NCBI RefSeq assembly: GCF_001982635.1
Contig: NZ_MKFI01000007.1
Span: forward strand, 566,501-630,500
From: Bradyrhizobium mercantei
GTDB lineage: Bacteria > Pseudomonadota > Alphaproteobacteria > Rhizobiales > Xanthobacteraceae
DNA length: 64,000 bases
Direction: 5' to 3'
Made by a program: the position numbers and the translations under genes
Notes under the pieces: model-generated
Told to the model about the DNA's origin: nothing
What the model saw: only the letters and a program-made list of their open reading frames with translations
Databases searched by the model: none
In this document: positions 53,778 through 63,356 of the stretch, one piece after another
Layout: each line of letters starts with the position of its first letter
Position numbering within the stretch: the first letter of the stretch is position 1

Positions 53778-54938
53778 CTAGGCCTGCCCCCGCGGTCGCG
53801 CCTGGGCGTAAAGATGGACGGGCTCCTGAAAGCCTGAGACGGCATGCCGACCAAGGGAGACGAGGTCGTCCGCCTTGAGGAGCTCTGCAAAGCGCTGGGA
53901 AGCCAAGAGAGACTCGCCCGTAGTTGCGCAGACCGTCTGGATCCGACTGATCAGATTTACGTCTGGGCCGATGACGGTGAATTCGAGCCGCCTGCCGGCC
54001 CCAATGCTTCCGTAGCTCATCTCTCCATAATGTAACGCTATGCCGGCGTTTATGGGACCGAGGGAGGCGGGTGAGCGACCAAGATTACCGAGAGCGGCTT
54101 GCGCGGCCTGCATTGCGGCTCGACAGGACTCCACCGCGATGTCGTGCTGGAAGAATGCAAGCACTGCGTCGCCCATGAGCTTCACTATTTCGCCGCCACT
54201 TTCTGCAATCGCCGACACGACCCGGTCGAAATAGCTGTCGAGAAGCTCCAGAATCTTGCCGCTCGGTAGACGATTCGTAACCTCGGTAAAGCCTCGAAAA
54301 TCGCAGATCATGAGCGCGGCTTCCAAGGATTCAACCTGCCCCCGGCGCATCTGGCCAGCGAGGGCGCGCTGGGCTGTTGCCCTTCCGGTGTACGTATCAA
54401 GAACTGTCAGATCGAACTTGCGCAGGGTTCGCAGCTCGCAGACGCTGCGGAGCGCCGGAACGATCCGCTCGATCGCCTCTCTTTCCTCGCAAGTGAACCC
54501 ATCGGACTGTTTGGTGCAAAACGCCGCCGCGCTCACTGGACCATCCACATTAACAAGCGGAACGATCATCAGCTCGATAAGCTCTCGATCATTGTCGACG
54601 TCCAGATACGTCCAACGTCGGGTGCCAGGTATGTCCGTCCGAATCGACAGGGGCTCCAAGGTCTGCATCACGTGTCGAACCGGGCTCCCCACGAAGTTGG
54701 TAGTCAGATCGAGCCCGTTTTCGCGGTCCATGATCTGGACGGGCTCGTTCGGGGACCACAAGACAGTGCGCCCCAGTATCTCGGGGTGCAACGTTCTCAG
54801 GTGAAACGCGAGGCGATCGACAGGAAGACCGGCCGAACGCAATCTCCGACCGAGGCCAGCTATTAAGTTAGCATCATCGCTGTCCTGGCATTCGTCACCG
54901 GCGAGCCATTCCAGCACCTCTAGGATCACGGCCCTCAT
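53778..54938 (-). CDS. Class III adenylate/guanylate cyclase with N-terminal GAF-like domain
   Basis: 386 aa cytosolic. N-terminal region (about 20-180) is GAF-like: LELMIVPLVNVDGPVSAAAF-type strand pattern, EEREAIERIVPALRSVCE. The catalytic domain (about 205-375) has metal Asp213 (ICDFRGFT) and Asp257 (KLMGDAVLAFF), and the later FTVIGPDVNLISRIQ. So cAMP (or cGMP) synthesis is expected. ATG at 54938; no clear ribosome binding site. Convergent with the wHTH-SBP gene. Confidence 0.88.
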   Translation of the reverse strand: MRAVILEVLEWLAGDECQDSDDANLIAGLGRRLRSAGLPVDRLAFHLRTLHPEILGRTVLWSPNEPVQIMDRENGLDLTTNFVGSPVRHVMQTLEPLSIRTDIPGTRRWTYLDVDNDRELIELMIVPLVNVDGPVSAAAFCTKQSDGFTCEEREAIERIVPALRSVCELRTLRKFDLTVLDTYTGRATAQRALAGQMRRGQVESLEAALMICDFRGFTEVTNRLPSGKILELLDSYFDRVVSAIAESGGEIVKLMGDAVLAFFQHDIAVESCRAAMQAAQAALGNLGRSPASLGPINAGIALHYGEMSYGSIGAGRRLEFTVIGPDVNLISRIQTVCATTGESLLASQRFAELLKADDLVSLGRHAVSGFQEPVHLYAQARPRGQA

Positions 54939-55130
54939 CTAAGCAAGTTCCTCATTTCGGACTGGGTTCTCGCGTCAACATTGTGTGTTTCGAACGTTGC
55001 GGACGGAGTGTCACTGCGCTGCCTGCCTGGTGTCCTGCAGCGGCACTTGTCGTGATCGCCGACAGACTGCTCCGCCTCCGCGTCCGTCACGCAGCAAGAG
55101 ACGACGGACCACATAAACTGCCCGCGAACT

Positions 55131-55736
55131 TCATTGGTCCGATGTCCTCCCAACTTCAAAGCCATTGAGAAAGATGTGAACCGCCGACTCCACAGCCGAC
55201 GCGATCTCAGACTCCGTCGGGTTCGCGTGGAGCGCAAGAACGGCGTTCAGATGAAGGTTGCCGCGGAGCATACCAACGAAGACATCCGCTGCGGTCATGC
55301 AGTCTACCAAGTTTGTTTGTCCCGCATGTCGAGCATTGTGTAACACTTCAGCCAGGCGGGTAACGGCGCGACCCGGCCCCTTGTCGTAAAAGGCCTGTGC
55401 TAGAGCCGGGAAACGTTGCCCTTCGGCGACAATAATACGATAAACGCCGACCAAGCTTGGCGACAGATAGATGCGCGCTAGCCGATGCCCGAGCCGCCTT
55501 AGGGTTGCCTCCAAATTTCCGTCAAACTTCTCATGATCAAGGCTGAGCAGCGCGGCATCGGCAATCTCGGAAACCAAGGCAGCGAACAGCCCCTGCTTGC
55601 TTCCGAATTCATTGTAGATGTTTCTTTTGGAACCGCCTATCCGCCCAATAATGACGTCAATACTTGTAGCGGCGTATCCGCGTTCGAAGAACGCGAAAGC
55701 CGCCGCCTCCAAGATCTCAGCACGCCGGTTTGACAT
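55131..55736 (-). CDS. TetR/AcrR-family repressor, paralogue of the 46.4 kb TetR
   Basis: 201 aa. Helix-turn-helix RAEILEAAAFAFFERGYAATSIDVIIGRIGGSKRNIYNEFGSKQGLFAAL, recognition helix GGSKRNIYNEF. The ligand domain has YDKGPGRAVTRLAEVL. It matches the other TetR in the helix-turn-helix (one or two differences in the recognition helix) and in the KGPGRA segment, so both should bind the same operator. ATG at 55736. A 16-bp near palindrome lies at 55755-55770, between 19 and 34 bases upstream, for autorepression. The next gene on its strand is the cyclase. Confidence 0.92.
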   Translation of the reverse strand: MSNRRAEILEAAAFAFFERGYAATSIDVIIGRIGGSKRNIYNEFGSKQGLFAALVSEIADAALLSLDHEKFDGNLEATLRRLGHRLARIYLSPSLVGVYRIIVAEGQRFPALAQAFYDKGPGRAVTRLAEVLHNARHAGQTNLVDCMTAADVFVGMLRGNLHLNAVLALHANPTESEIASAVESAVHIFLNGFEVGRTSDQ

Positions 55737-55754
55737 CGCACAATCTATTCATGC

Positions 55755-55770
55755 GGTAACGTACGGTACC
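55755..55770. promoter_or_regulatory. TetR operator, near-perfect palindrome
   Basis: GGTAACGTACGGTACC, 14 of 16 bases symmetric, aligned with GGTAACGCGCGTTACC at 46392-46407. Immediately upstream of the second TetR gene. The surrounding gap 55771-56009 shows no gene. Confidence 0.7.
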
Positions 55771-56009
55771 TTATCCATCAGGACGATTGAAGTCAAGGCG
55801 CGTTTACAAAAATGGCCCGGAAGCCCCTACCAGGGTGATGCCGGGAAGAGTTGCGGTTTCGAGCCCGGCAGCTCGGCTCATAAGCCAAGCCTATTCTCGC
55901 TCGATCACGTGCTCAGCACGCCCGCGGACTTCCGACTGGCTGTGCTCCTACTGGTTCGTAGGCCAAGTCGGAGTTGAGTATCGTCCCGAGAAATGTTGTC
56001 CGTTGTTGC

Positions 56010-56249
56010 CTAGTTTGCGGGGTCATCTCTGGTAAGTGCGAGAGACAACGATCTTATTGCGGGGGCGGCAAGAAGGACAACTGGTGCCAGCGCCCCCCAC
56101 GAAATCAACCATGACGCCAGCCAATTCCATAGGAACTGGCCAGTTGTCACGGATGGCAAACTCGCAATACCGGCGGCAACAAAGGACGTTATTCCTGATT
56201 GGATGATACCAAAGATGAAATGACTATAGCGCCGCGGGATAGCGAACAT
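56010..56249 (-). CDS. DUF2798 membrane protein
   Basis: 79 aa. Two hydrophobic helices: FIFGIIQSGITSFVAAGIASL and FLWNWLASWLISWGALAPVVLLAAPAI. This is the DUF2798 pattern (RRYxHxxFxxxxSxxTS and LxSWLxSWxxxxPVVLLxAP). Function unknown. ATG at 56249 (MFAIPRRYSHF) is fixed by the family; the frame is open to 56360. Divergent from the LysR gene. Confidence 0.85.
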   Translation of the reverse strand: MFAIPRRYSHFIFGIIQSGITSFVAAGIASLPSVTTGQFLWNWLASWLISWGALAPVVLLAAPAIRSLSLALTRDDPAN

Positions 56250-56447
56250 CAGGCACTCGATCCTTTCCTTACATGGTGTACGCGAGCACACTGCCATTTT
56301 GGATATGTAGCGCGGATCTCGTTTGGATCTGATGCAATTTTCTATCGATTTGGGAATCACGCTTGTAAGCAGGCCTCAGACTTTGTGTAATATCCCTCAA
56401 ACAGCAGCTACGGGAGCCGGACCATCGCACGCCATCTCCGGAATGAA

Positions 56448-57353
56448 TTGGATCTGTTTCAACTTAAGGTAATCGACACGCTCTTACGTGAACAGAGTCT
56501 AACGCGCGCAGCCGAAGCATTGGACATCACGCAACCGGCGCTGAGCAAGACCCTGGCGCGGTTGCGAGATCACTTCAATGACCAACTTTTTGTTCGCGTC
56601 GCGTTTCAGATGAAGCCAACGACCAAGGCACTCGCTTTGGCACCGCAGATCGCCAGCATCCTCAAAGAACTATCGCTGCTACAGTGTGAACAGTTGCCAT
56701 TCTTGCCTGAGACCTCGGCCCGGCATTTCAAATTCGCGGCGCCCGATGCTGCCATCGTCTTGACGCTACCGTCAGTATTGATGGACATGCGTAAGCAAGC
56801 TCCAAATCTGCGATTGCATGTAGTGCAACTCGATGTGGAGCATCTCCACTACCGGCTAGAGTCCGGAGAGGTCGATCTTGCCGCCGGTGATTACCCGCTT
56901 CTCGTCCAGGGCATCAAGCGACAGCGGCTGATTAGAACAAATTATTTGAGCCTCGTGCGGCTAGGACACCCTCGAATCGAGGAATTCAAATCCTTGGAAG
57001 GGTTTGCTTCTGAAAGCCACATTTTGGTAGCAGCGGAAGGAGCCGGCCACTACAACAAGATTGCGCAAGAAGCGCTGGAGTTAGTGATACCCAAGGAGAA
57101 CATCTCGGCTCGTGTGCCGGGGTTCGCAGCGGCTGTGCTGCTGGCAAAATATACGGACGCGATCGTAACCCTTCCGAGGCTTATTGCAGCTGCTCTAGCT
57201 CGCGAGCTCGAACTTCAGTCCTTTGAAACTCCGATGAAGTTGCCGGAAATCGAGATCTATCAGTATTGGCACGAGCGCTATGATCGCGACCCAGGGCACA
57301 TTTGGCTCCGGTCATTATTCCACGGCCATTGCACTCGAATTGCGAACATCTAA
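56448..57353 (+). CDS. LysR-family regulator near module 2
   Basis: 301 aa. N-terminal winged helix LFQLKVIDTLLREQSLTRAAEALDITQPALSKTLARLRDHF; effector domain follows (FKFAAPDAAIVLTLPSVL), ending YWHERYDRDPGHIWLRSLF as in the NodD/NahR/LinR group. TTG at 56448 is the only good start; GGAA precedes it. It points toward, and is convergent with, module 2 (RibF-like gene 106 bases away), so is a candidate regulator of it, though not in the classic divergent position. Confidence 0.88.
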   Translation: MDLFQLKVIDTLLREQSLTRAAEALDITQPALSKTLARLRDHFNDQLFVRVAFQMKPTTKALALAPQIASILKELSLLQCEQLPFLPETSARHFKFAAPDAAIVLTLPSVLMDMRKQAPNLRLHVVQLDVEHLHYRLESGEVDLAAGDYPLLVQGIKRQRLIRTNYLSLVRLGHPRIEEFKSLEGFASESHILVAAEGAGHYNKIAQEALELVIPKENISARVPGFAAAVLLAKYTDAIVTLPRLIAAALARELELQSFETPMKLPEIEIYQYWHERYDRDPGHIWLRSLFHGHCTRIANI

Positions 57354-57458
57354 CGAAACGAGGCCAGGCGATTGCTGTCTCATGTTAGACACCGCGTGGC
57401 GCGACGCCGCACAAATCTCATGCAAGACGTCATCTGCTTTCAAGGAACTGGATACTGT

Positions 57459-58298
57459 TTAAGTTGTAGCGGCGACCCTCTGTGCGAACCTCATGGTCAA
57501 AGCATCGCCCGTTTTGACCCGAATATCGCTGCCGAGCGTGACATGGACCGTACGACGCCCAATAGATGTCGCGTTGCTGATCCTGAGCATTGCCTTCTTC
57601 CACCTATCCGTCTCGGAGATGCGTACCGCCCCCAAGTAATCTTCTTCAGGAGGGGCACACAAATTGTCGTCGAGGACGACTTGGATCTGGCTTGGCACAG
57701 CCCCCCTATTTCCTAATACAACGCCGGTCATTTCATGGACGCGATCAAGAAGGCGCGCCGCTTTGACGAGGTCGCCACGCTGAATCAACCGTCGCGCTTC
57801 CGAAGAGGAACAGTTCGGGAGGCCGCGTGGAGCGTGAATCGGCTGGGCTTCTACGGAAAAGTCGCGGCTCTTGCCAAGTTCCTTTAGGGACACTATGTCG
57901 CCCTTGCGCCCGCGGCCACAGGCAAAGTTTTCGCCTACAACAAGAATCTTCATTCCGAACCGTCGAATAAGATCGTGAGTCACGAACTCTTCAAAGGTCT
58001 CGTGTCGCCTTCGTTCATCGAATGGCAAGACGCAACAGTAATCAACGGCGCCTGATCCAGCCAGAAGGCGAAGGCGCGTTGAAACCGTGCAGATGAGCGG
58101 CGGTGCCGATGCGGGGTGGATGACAGCTCGCGGAATCGGATCAAAGGTGACGAGCACGGTCTTCAGGCCGGCGTTATCACCGAGACGTCGCAATGTGCGG
58201 AGTAGCTTCCTGTGGCCCCGATGAACGCCGTCGAAGGATCCGACGGCGACGACAGAACTAGCAAGCACGGCCACTTGTGCTCTATCAACAATTTGCAT
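57459..58298 (-). CDS. FAD synthetase-like (RibF N-terminal domain) protein
   Basis: 279 aa. FMN adenylyltransferase signature: GSFDGVHRGH (residues 20-29), a TFDPIPR segment, GENFACGRGRKGD and SSSEARRLIQRGDL. The C-terminal part (about 185-279), which in RibF is riboflavin kinase (GRxLGFPTxN), lacks those motifs, so only FMN to FAD adenylylation is expected. ATG at 58298. It is 78 bases after the monooxygenase gene on the same strand, and thus may raise FAD for the FADH2-dependent enzyme. Confidence 0.85.
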   Translation of the reverse strand: MQIVDRAQVAVLASSVVAVGSFDGVHRGHRKLLRTLRRLGDNAGLKTVLVTFDPIPRAVIHPASAPPLICTVSTRLRLLAGSGAVDYCCVLPFDERRRHETFEEFVTHDLIRRFGMKILVVGENFACGRGRKGDIVSLKELGKSRDFSVEAQPIHAPRGLPNCSSSEARRLIQRGDLVKAARLLDRVHEMTGVVLGNRGAVPSQIQVVLDDNLCAPPEEDYLGAVRISETDRWKKAMLRISNATSIGRRTVHVTLGSDIRVKTGDALTMRFAQRVAATT

Positions 58299-58376
58299 GC
58301 GATCGTCTCCTGCCGCAATCAGAGCCGGCACCGCACTGGATGTGACGGTGCCGGCTCCGTGGACTAGGAATGAAAC

Positions 58377-59921
58377 CTAGCGCGCGCCGATGGCGGCCAG
58401 CGCCGGCTTTGGCTTTTGTTGGCCGCCGTCTTGCGCCCGGGCGTAGTCGGCGGATTGAGCGTACTGGTCCTTGCCATCGAACTCGAGCCCGCACACCTTT
58501 CTCGCAAAGGCGGCGTACGAACCCGTTGCTCCCATTTCGGCACGTTGTGTAGTCAAGCTCAAGAGCGCGAACACTGGTGTGCCGTTGAAGTTCTCAAACA
58601 TGAATATACGCTGGCCCCAATCGGTCAGGAACAGATCGCGGATCACGCGCGAGATGTGGGCGCGATCCTTTGGAGCGCCTTTGGGACCCTTGTTCATCTT
58701 CTCGAACCAAGGACCGAACTTCGGGTCGTTCCATTGCGCTTCAGAAGCGGACATCAGCGGGCCGCGACCTGCCAGGTCGAGCAGTTCGTACGCCATGGCT
58801 GAAATGTTCTGGAGAAAATGGGCACGGCCCATCTGGTAAAGAAGCGTGTTGGGCTTATAGCTGCCGCCGGGCGTGACAAAGCCTTCCTGCTCGCAAGCGA
58901 GCAAGTGTGCCATCATCGTCTGATGAAATTGGACAAGCTTGGCAACGCGAGCCGCGACGGCTGGAATGCCACTTGTTCCGACGTGTTCGGTGATCAGAAT
59001 GGCAAGCCCCGCCATCAGCTCGGCACGCAGAGTTTGGCGGATCAAAACCTGGTAGTGGATCCAGTCGAAGATTCGTTGCGGATAGAGCTTCGCGTGTTCG
59101 GGGTTGCCGAGGTGAAAGACCTGTTTCCAGGGAATAAAGACGTTGTCGAACACGGTCGATGCCTCGAGCTCGTCGCCCATAGAGGCCAGCGGATGTTCAA
59201 CCGGGTCGTTCTTTACCGTGCTCTCGCGGCAAAGGACTGTCACGCCTTTCGTGTTGACCGGGATTTGAGCATAAATGACCTGCTCGCCGGGAAGGCCGGG
59301 GCGATAGAAGCAACCGATATGGATATAGTCGGCGGTGTGCAGCGCCGTAGACACTGCCTTGACACCCTCGACGATGATGCCGTCGTCATTCTTCGAGACG
59401 ACCCGGAGGTTTGGGGAATGAGCCAGAGCGTCCGGATTCGATCGATCTGCTTGCGGATCGATGAACGCGAAAGCGCAGTTCAAGTCCTTGTCTTCCGCGA
59501 GCTTTAGGAAGTCGCGGATGTTCTGTGCAATGTTTCTGCCTTCCGCGCCGATCGACTGCTTCTCCCACGGTTCCGGATCATCCAGGTAGGTGTGGAGCGG
59601 CCAGGTGTTAGCATCCGGCAACCGTCCATAGGAGGCTGCTCCCAGTTCGCGCAAGATCGTTTCGCAATAGCGCCGCTTCGCGAGGAGCTCTTCCTTATTG
59701 CGCTGAGGCTGCCACTGCCGCGATCGCCTCACGCCATCTTCGCCGACGAAGGTCATGACATCCTGCAGCTCCGGCCGGTGATGCAGGTCATAGAACTCCG
59801 CAACGCGCTTAGCGTAATCGCGCGTTAGTGGATGCGTGGCAACGTTGTCGATCTTTTCGTTTCCTACCCATACAACGCGTCCGTCGTTGAGGGCCTCCAA
59901 ATACTGTTTTCCTGTTCTCAT
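58377..59921 (-). CDS. FADH2-dependent aromatic monooxygenase, HpaB family (module 2)
   Basis: 514 aa. MRTGKQYLEALNDGRVVWVG start, NVATHPLTRDYA, HLGNPEHAKLYPQRIFDWIHY, TPGGSYKPNTLLYQMGRAHFLQN; the same order as the module 1 enzyme with many changes. ATG at 59921 (MRTGK) is set by the family; an open frame goes back to 60074. Its flavin reductase lies 34 bases upstream and the FAD-synthetase-like gene downstream. Hydroxylates a phenolic ring position, possibly with displacement of halide or nitrite, as HadA/TftD-type relatives do (family knowledge). Confidence 0.92.
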   Translation of the reverse strand: MRTGKQYLEALNDGRVVWVGNEKIDNVATHPLTRDYAKRVAEFYDLHHRPELQDVMTFVGEDGVRRSRQWQPQRNKEELLAKRRYCETILRELGAASYGRLPDANTWPLHTYLDDPEPWEKQSIGAEGRNIAQNIRDFLKLAEDKDLNCAFAFIDPQADRSNPDALAHSPNLRVVSKNDDGIIVEGVKAVSTALHTADYIHIGCFYRPGLPGEQVIYAQIPVNTKGVTVLCRESTVKNDPVEHPLASMGDELEASTVFDNVFIPWKQVFHLGNPEHAKLYPQRIFDWIHYQVLIRQTLRAELMAGLAILITEHVGTSGIPAVAARVAKLVQFHQTMMAHLLACEQEGFVTPGGSYKPNTLLYQMGRAHFLQNISAMAYELLDLAGRGPLMSASEAQWNDPKFGPWFEKMNKGPKGAPKDRAHISRVIRDLFLTDWGQRIFMFENFNGTPVFALLSLTTQRAEMGATGSYAAFARKVCGLEFDGKDQYAQSADYARAQDGGQQKPKPALAAIGAR

Positions 59922-59955
59922 TCTTTCAATCCTTGGTTGGGTGGAGGTTTCAGGT

Positions 59956-60495
59956 TTAGTCCGCCAGCGACTTTGTCGTCGCGTACGTTCTTCGGTGATA
60001 GATGAGGGGCTCGAGCTTCTCCGAACGCGTCTCGGCAACGACTTCAGCGAAGATGACCAGGTGAGATCCAACATCGAGGGTATTGACGATGGTACAGTCG
60101 AAGGACACCAACGCGTCTGTGCGACACGGGGACCCCGTCACCAGGGCCTGCCAGCCGTCTGGCTCGAAACGCTCTTCCATCGATACAGACCCGACGCCGG
60201 CAAATATCTGAGATACTGGCGCCTGATCCGAGGCGAGCCAGTTTACGGAGAGCACACCATTATTCTTGATAATGCCTGCGGCGTAACTCTTCCTGTTTAC
60301 GCACAGAAGTATTGTTGACGGCTGATCGCAAACCGAACAGACCGCGGAACATGTAAGTCCCGCAAGCCCATGCGGGCCGTTTGTCGCCACCACGGTAACC
60401 GCAGTGGCGGTTCTCGAGAGCGCATCCCGAAAATCAAGCGATGCGATAGTCTCCGGGCATTCGGTTTGCCGGCCGATCTTCTCGACAGTGTTCAT
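59956..60495 (-). CDS. NAD(P)H:flavin reductase, HpaC/RutF-like (module 2)
   Basis: 179 aa. FRDALSRTATAVTVVATNG and HGLAGLTCSAVCSVCDQPSTILLCVN define the domain, with NGVLSVNWLASDQ and PLIYHRRTY at the end. ATG at 60495 (MNTVEKIGRQTE) is preferred over that at 60531. First gene of module 2; supplies FADH2 to the monooxygenase 34 bases downstream. Confidence 0.92.
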   Translation of the reverse strand: MNTVEKIGRQTECPETIASLDFRDALSRTATAVTVVATNGPHGLAGLTCSAVCSVCDQPSTILLCVNRKSYAAGIIKNNGVLSVNWLASDQAPVSQIFAGVGSVSMEERFEPDGWQALVTGSPCRTDALVSFDCTIVNTLDVGSHLVIFAEVVAETRSEKLEPLIYHRRTYATTKSLAD

Positions 60496-61341
60496 GCGCG
60501 CCTCCCGCACCGCGACGAGAACAAACATCACCGCGCTGGTTGATCCGCGCGTCGTCTCTTCAATAAGAATGATCTGAGAACGCCCGTCCCGACTATGGTC
60601 GGAAAGCCATAGATATTATGTGTCGGTGGCGAGGAGCGGAACGTCGTTCAACCATTCCACGCCGCTTGCTTGAGGCCGGCTCTAGTGTGTCGCGATCGAT
60701 GAGCGAGTGCTGCGAACGCTGTATCGTAACTCGTCCCAGACCTATGCTTGGCTAACGTCCAGCTAGGTCAGGCCGCGACGGCGCATCTCCTCGGGATAGT
60801 TAATGAGGCGGGCTGATGCATTTCCCGGCCGCTTGGCGGCGCGAGCGATAATCCGCGCGCAACTTGCCGCTGGCAACGACTATCGGAACTGCCGCCATGA
60901 GAACCACCTAAGGCAGCCGGCGAATGGCCTACAGATCCTGGCGAACCCTAGCCGTTTCGAGTTCTTTGCCGCTCTTCTCGTCTTCTCGGCAAGGAAGCGA
61001 GCTGGCTTTCGTACTTCTGCTTCTGCGGCGGCACCGGCAGCAACGGTGGCCAACCACCAATCGGGCATTCTAAGCTTGTAGCCAAACCGTGCAGAAGCTG
61101 ATCGCTTCAGTCGCCACCGGACCGCGATCTCTGATCTGGTGCACAGGAGACTGATCTGAGGTCTACCGGACGCGATGCAAACAGCCGAGCACATCGGCTC
61201 AAGCGTCCGGACGAGGTGTTAGCGACAACGGCGAAGCTGAATGTCTCCGAAAGAGCTCGTCTCTGAAATCACTCGACGTGATCGCATACCGCTAACCCTC
61301 GCCATCGCTGCGAACTCGAGCGCGTCTCGGTTCCTGGCGGC
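60496..61341. other. Gap without a supported gene
   Basis: About 850 bases of mixed composition. A minus-strand stretch ending at 60765 (RAAKRPGNASARLINYPEEM, then a short tail and stop) looks like the tail of a lost protein. Other frames are short and contradictory. It should contain the promoter of module 2 near 60500-60600. Confidence 0.4.
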
Positions 61342-62346
61342 TCACAAGCCCTCCGCTGGGCTCCGCTTGAATCGGTTCCGATCATGCGAGTGATGGTAGC
61401 CGACAGCTGGGCCGAGCGGCCAGATTCCCGTTGGATTTACCCGCCGCTGACTTCCATAGTAGTGCTTCTTTATGTGATCGAAGTTTACGGTCGCGTCTAC
61501 CCCAGGCAGCTGATACAGGTCGCGCATGTAGTTAGACAGGTTCGGGTAATCGGCGATACGCCGCAGATTACATTTGAAGTGGCTGTAATAAACAACGTCG
61601 AAACGGACGAGTGTGGGGAACAGCCGCCAGTCGGCTTCGGTCATGCGGTCGCCGAGCAGAAAGCGATTTAGCGAAAGGCGCTGCTCGAGTTCGTCGAGGG
61701 CGCCGAACAACCCCCGGCACGCTTCCTCATAAGCCTCCTGCGCTGTCGCAAATCCGGCTCGATAGACGCCGTTGTTGATGTATTGATAGACGAGCTCATT
61801 GACCGCTTCGAGTGCCTCTCGCAGGTCGGCCGGACAGTAGTCAGTTTGTTCGTTCGTCAAATTGGCGAAAGACGAATTGAACATTCGAATGATTTCCGAC
61901 GACTCGTTGCTCACGATCCTTTTGCGTTTCTTGTCCCACAAGACCGGCACAGTGACACGCCCGGTGTGCTTGGGCTCACTCAATACGTAGATTTCAGACA
62001 GCCTTCTCGCGTTGTTGACCGGATCTCCGCTTGAGCCCTCTTCAGTGTCGAACGTCCAGCCCGTTTCGCCCATGTGCCAGGAAACGGTCGACATCGAGAT
62101 CAGTTGCTCAAGCCGCTTGAGATGCCGGAATATGATGGTCCGATGAGCCCAAGGACAAGCCAGCGACACATACAGATGGTACCGATCGGGTTCAGCGACG
62201 AAGCCGCCCTCGCCGGACGGCCCTGGGGAGCCATCGAACGTAATCCAATTCCGGAACTTCGTCGTCGGCCTCCTGAACCGGCCGGTCGGCGTCTGCGCTC
62301 GGTCGGGACTATCGTCGGTCCAAATGCCATCGACAAGAAGTCCCAT
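61342..62346 (-). CDS. Glutathionyl-hydroquinone reductase (omega-class GST, PcpF/YqjG-like)
   Basis: 334 aa. N-terminal long thioredoxin-fold with the catalytic Cys in LACPWAHRT (about residue 65), preceded by FRRPTTKFRNWI; later SNESSEIIRMFN and the C-terminal DLREALEAVNELVYQYINNGVYRAG helix region. These enzymes reduce glutathionyl-hydroquinones back to hydroquinone with glutathione, as PcpF does in pentachlorophenol breakdown. ATG at 62346 (MGLLVDG). Downstream of the NmrA gene by 90 bases; a fitting partner for phenol-oxidising modules. Confidence 0.92.
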   Translation of the reverse strand: MGLLVDGIWTDDSPDRAQTPTGRFRRPTTKFRNWITFDGSPGPSGEGGFVAEPDRYHLYVSLACPWAHRTIIFRHLKRLEQLISMSTVSWHMGETGWTFDTEEGSSGDPVNNARRLSEIYVLSEPKHTGRVTVPVLWDKKRKRIVSNESSEIIRMFNSSFANLTNEQTDYCPADLREALEAVNELVYQYINNGVYRAGFATAQEAYEEACRGLFGALDELEQRLSLNRFLLGDRMTEADWRLFPTLVRFDVVYYSHFKCNLRRIADYPNLSNYMRDLYQLPGVDATVNFDHIKKHYYGSQRRVNPTGIWPLGPAVGYHHSHDRNRFKRSPAEGL

Positions 62347-62436
62347 CGGTCGTCTCCACAATTTGCCGTCCTTAAGATTGCGGGTCGCTGCCGGAGCAGC
62401 GACCCGCGAACACTGCAGCCCCGTGTGACCGGCGGC

Positions 62437-63309
62437 TTAACTGAACATCGCCTTGTAGTCCTGGACAAACTGCTTCGTGGTCCGCGGCGCACGACCCACA
62501 ATATCTTTGATCGGCTGTGTATTCTCCTCGGACAACCCACCCGATGCGCCGAGCTTGGCGATCGCGAGCATATGGCCGACAAGCCAATCCGGCATGTTCT
62601 TCGCCCGCATATTGGTCTCAGCCGCCTCGAGTGAGGCTGGAATGTAGATGATCTGCTTACCGAGCACTTCAGCGAAGACCTGCGCGAATTCGCCGTAGGT
62701 CGATTGCGCACCGGTGAACTCGTAGGTCTTGCCGACATGCTTGTCCGGCTTCTGTAGAATTCGTGCGGCCACCGCACCAGTGTCACGCACGTCGATGAAA
62801 GGCAACTTCAGATCCTTTGCAAACGGCATCACCATCTTGCCATCGGCCTTGATCATGCCAGCAGCCGCGAAGGTGTTCTGCATGAACAGGCCTGGCCGAA
62901 GCAGGCACCAGCTAATGCCGCTCTTCTCCAGGGCTTCCTCGACCGTGTGGTGACCACGACCGACGATCGATTCAACATTCGGGCCCACCACCGCGCGGCC
63001 ACCGGAGACCTTCAGAACGAACTTCACGTCAGCCGATTTCGCCGCTTCGATGATGTTGATCTGCTGCACATCCGACTTCGGATTGTGACCTGTTACGATC
63101 ATCACGCGATCGACGTTGCTAAATGCTGCCTGCAACGAAGCTCGGTCATCGAGATCGGCCACAGCGATGTCGACATCCGATCCGAGACCCTGGCGGGCCT
63201 TATCCGCATTTCGCACGACGCAGAGAGGCTTCTCTCCGATCGATTGGAGTTCCTTGACCGTAGCGCTCCCAGTATTTCCGGTTGCACCAACTACCGCAAT
63301 CTTAGCCAT
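62437..63309 (-). CDS. NmrA-like NAD(P)-binding reductase/epimerase
   Basis: 290 aa. MAKIAVVGATGNTGSATVKEL (GATGNTG) cofactor loop; RVMIVTGHNP; ISWCLLRPGLFMQNTFA; PFIDVRDTGAVAARIL as in NmrA/QorB-type quinone reductases. QorB-like activity on quinones would suit the neighbours. ATG at 63309 (MAKIAVV); the frame continues to 63414 without signal. 90 bases before the GST gene and 47 bases after the AhpD-like gene. Confidence 0.9.
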   Translation of the reverse strand: MAKIAVVGATGNTGSATVKELQSIGEKPLCVVRNADKARQGLGSDVDIAVADLDDRASLQAAFSNVDRVMIVTGHNPKSDVQQINIIEAAKSADVKFVLKVSGGRAVVGPNVESIVGRGHHTVEEALEKSGISWCLLRPGLFMQNTFAAAGMIKADGKMVMPFAKDLKLPFIDVRDTGAVAARILQKPDKHVGKTYEFTGAQSTYGEFAQVFAEVLGKQIIYIPASLEAAETNMRAKNMPDWLVGHMLAIAKLGASGGLSEENTQPIKDIVGRAPRTTKQFVQDYKAMFS

Positions 63310-63356
63310 TGTATGATTCCTTGTGCTTGTCTGTAACTTTGACCCGACGGATCGGG

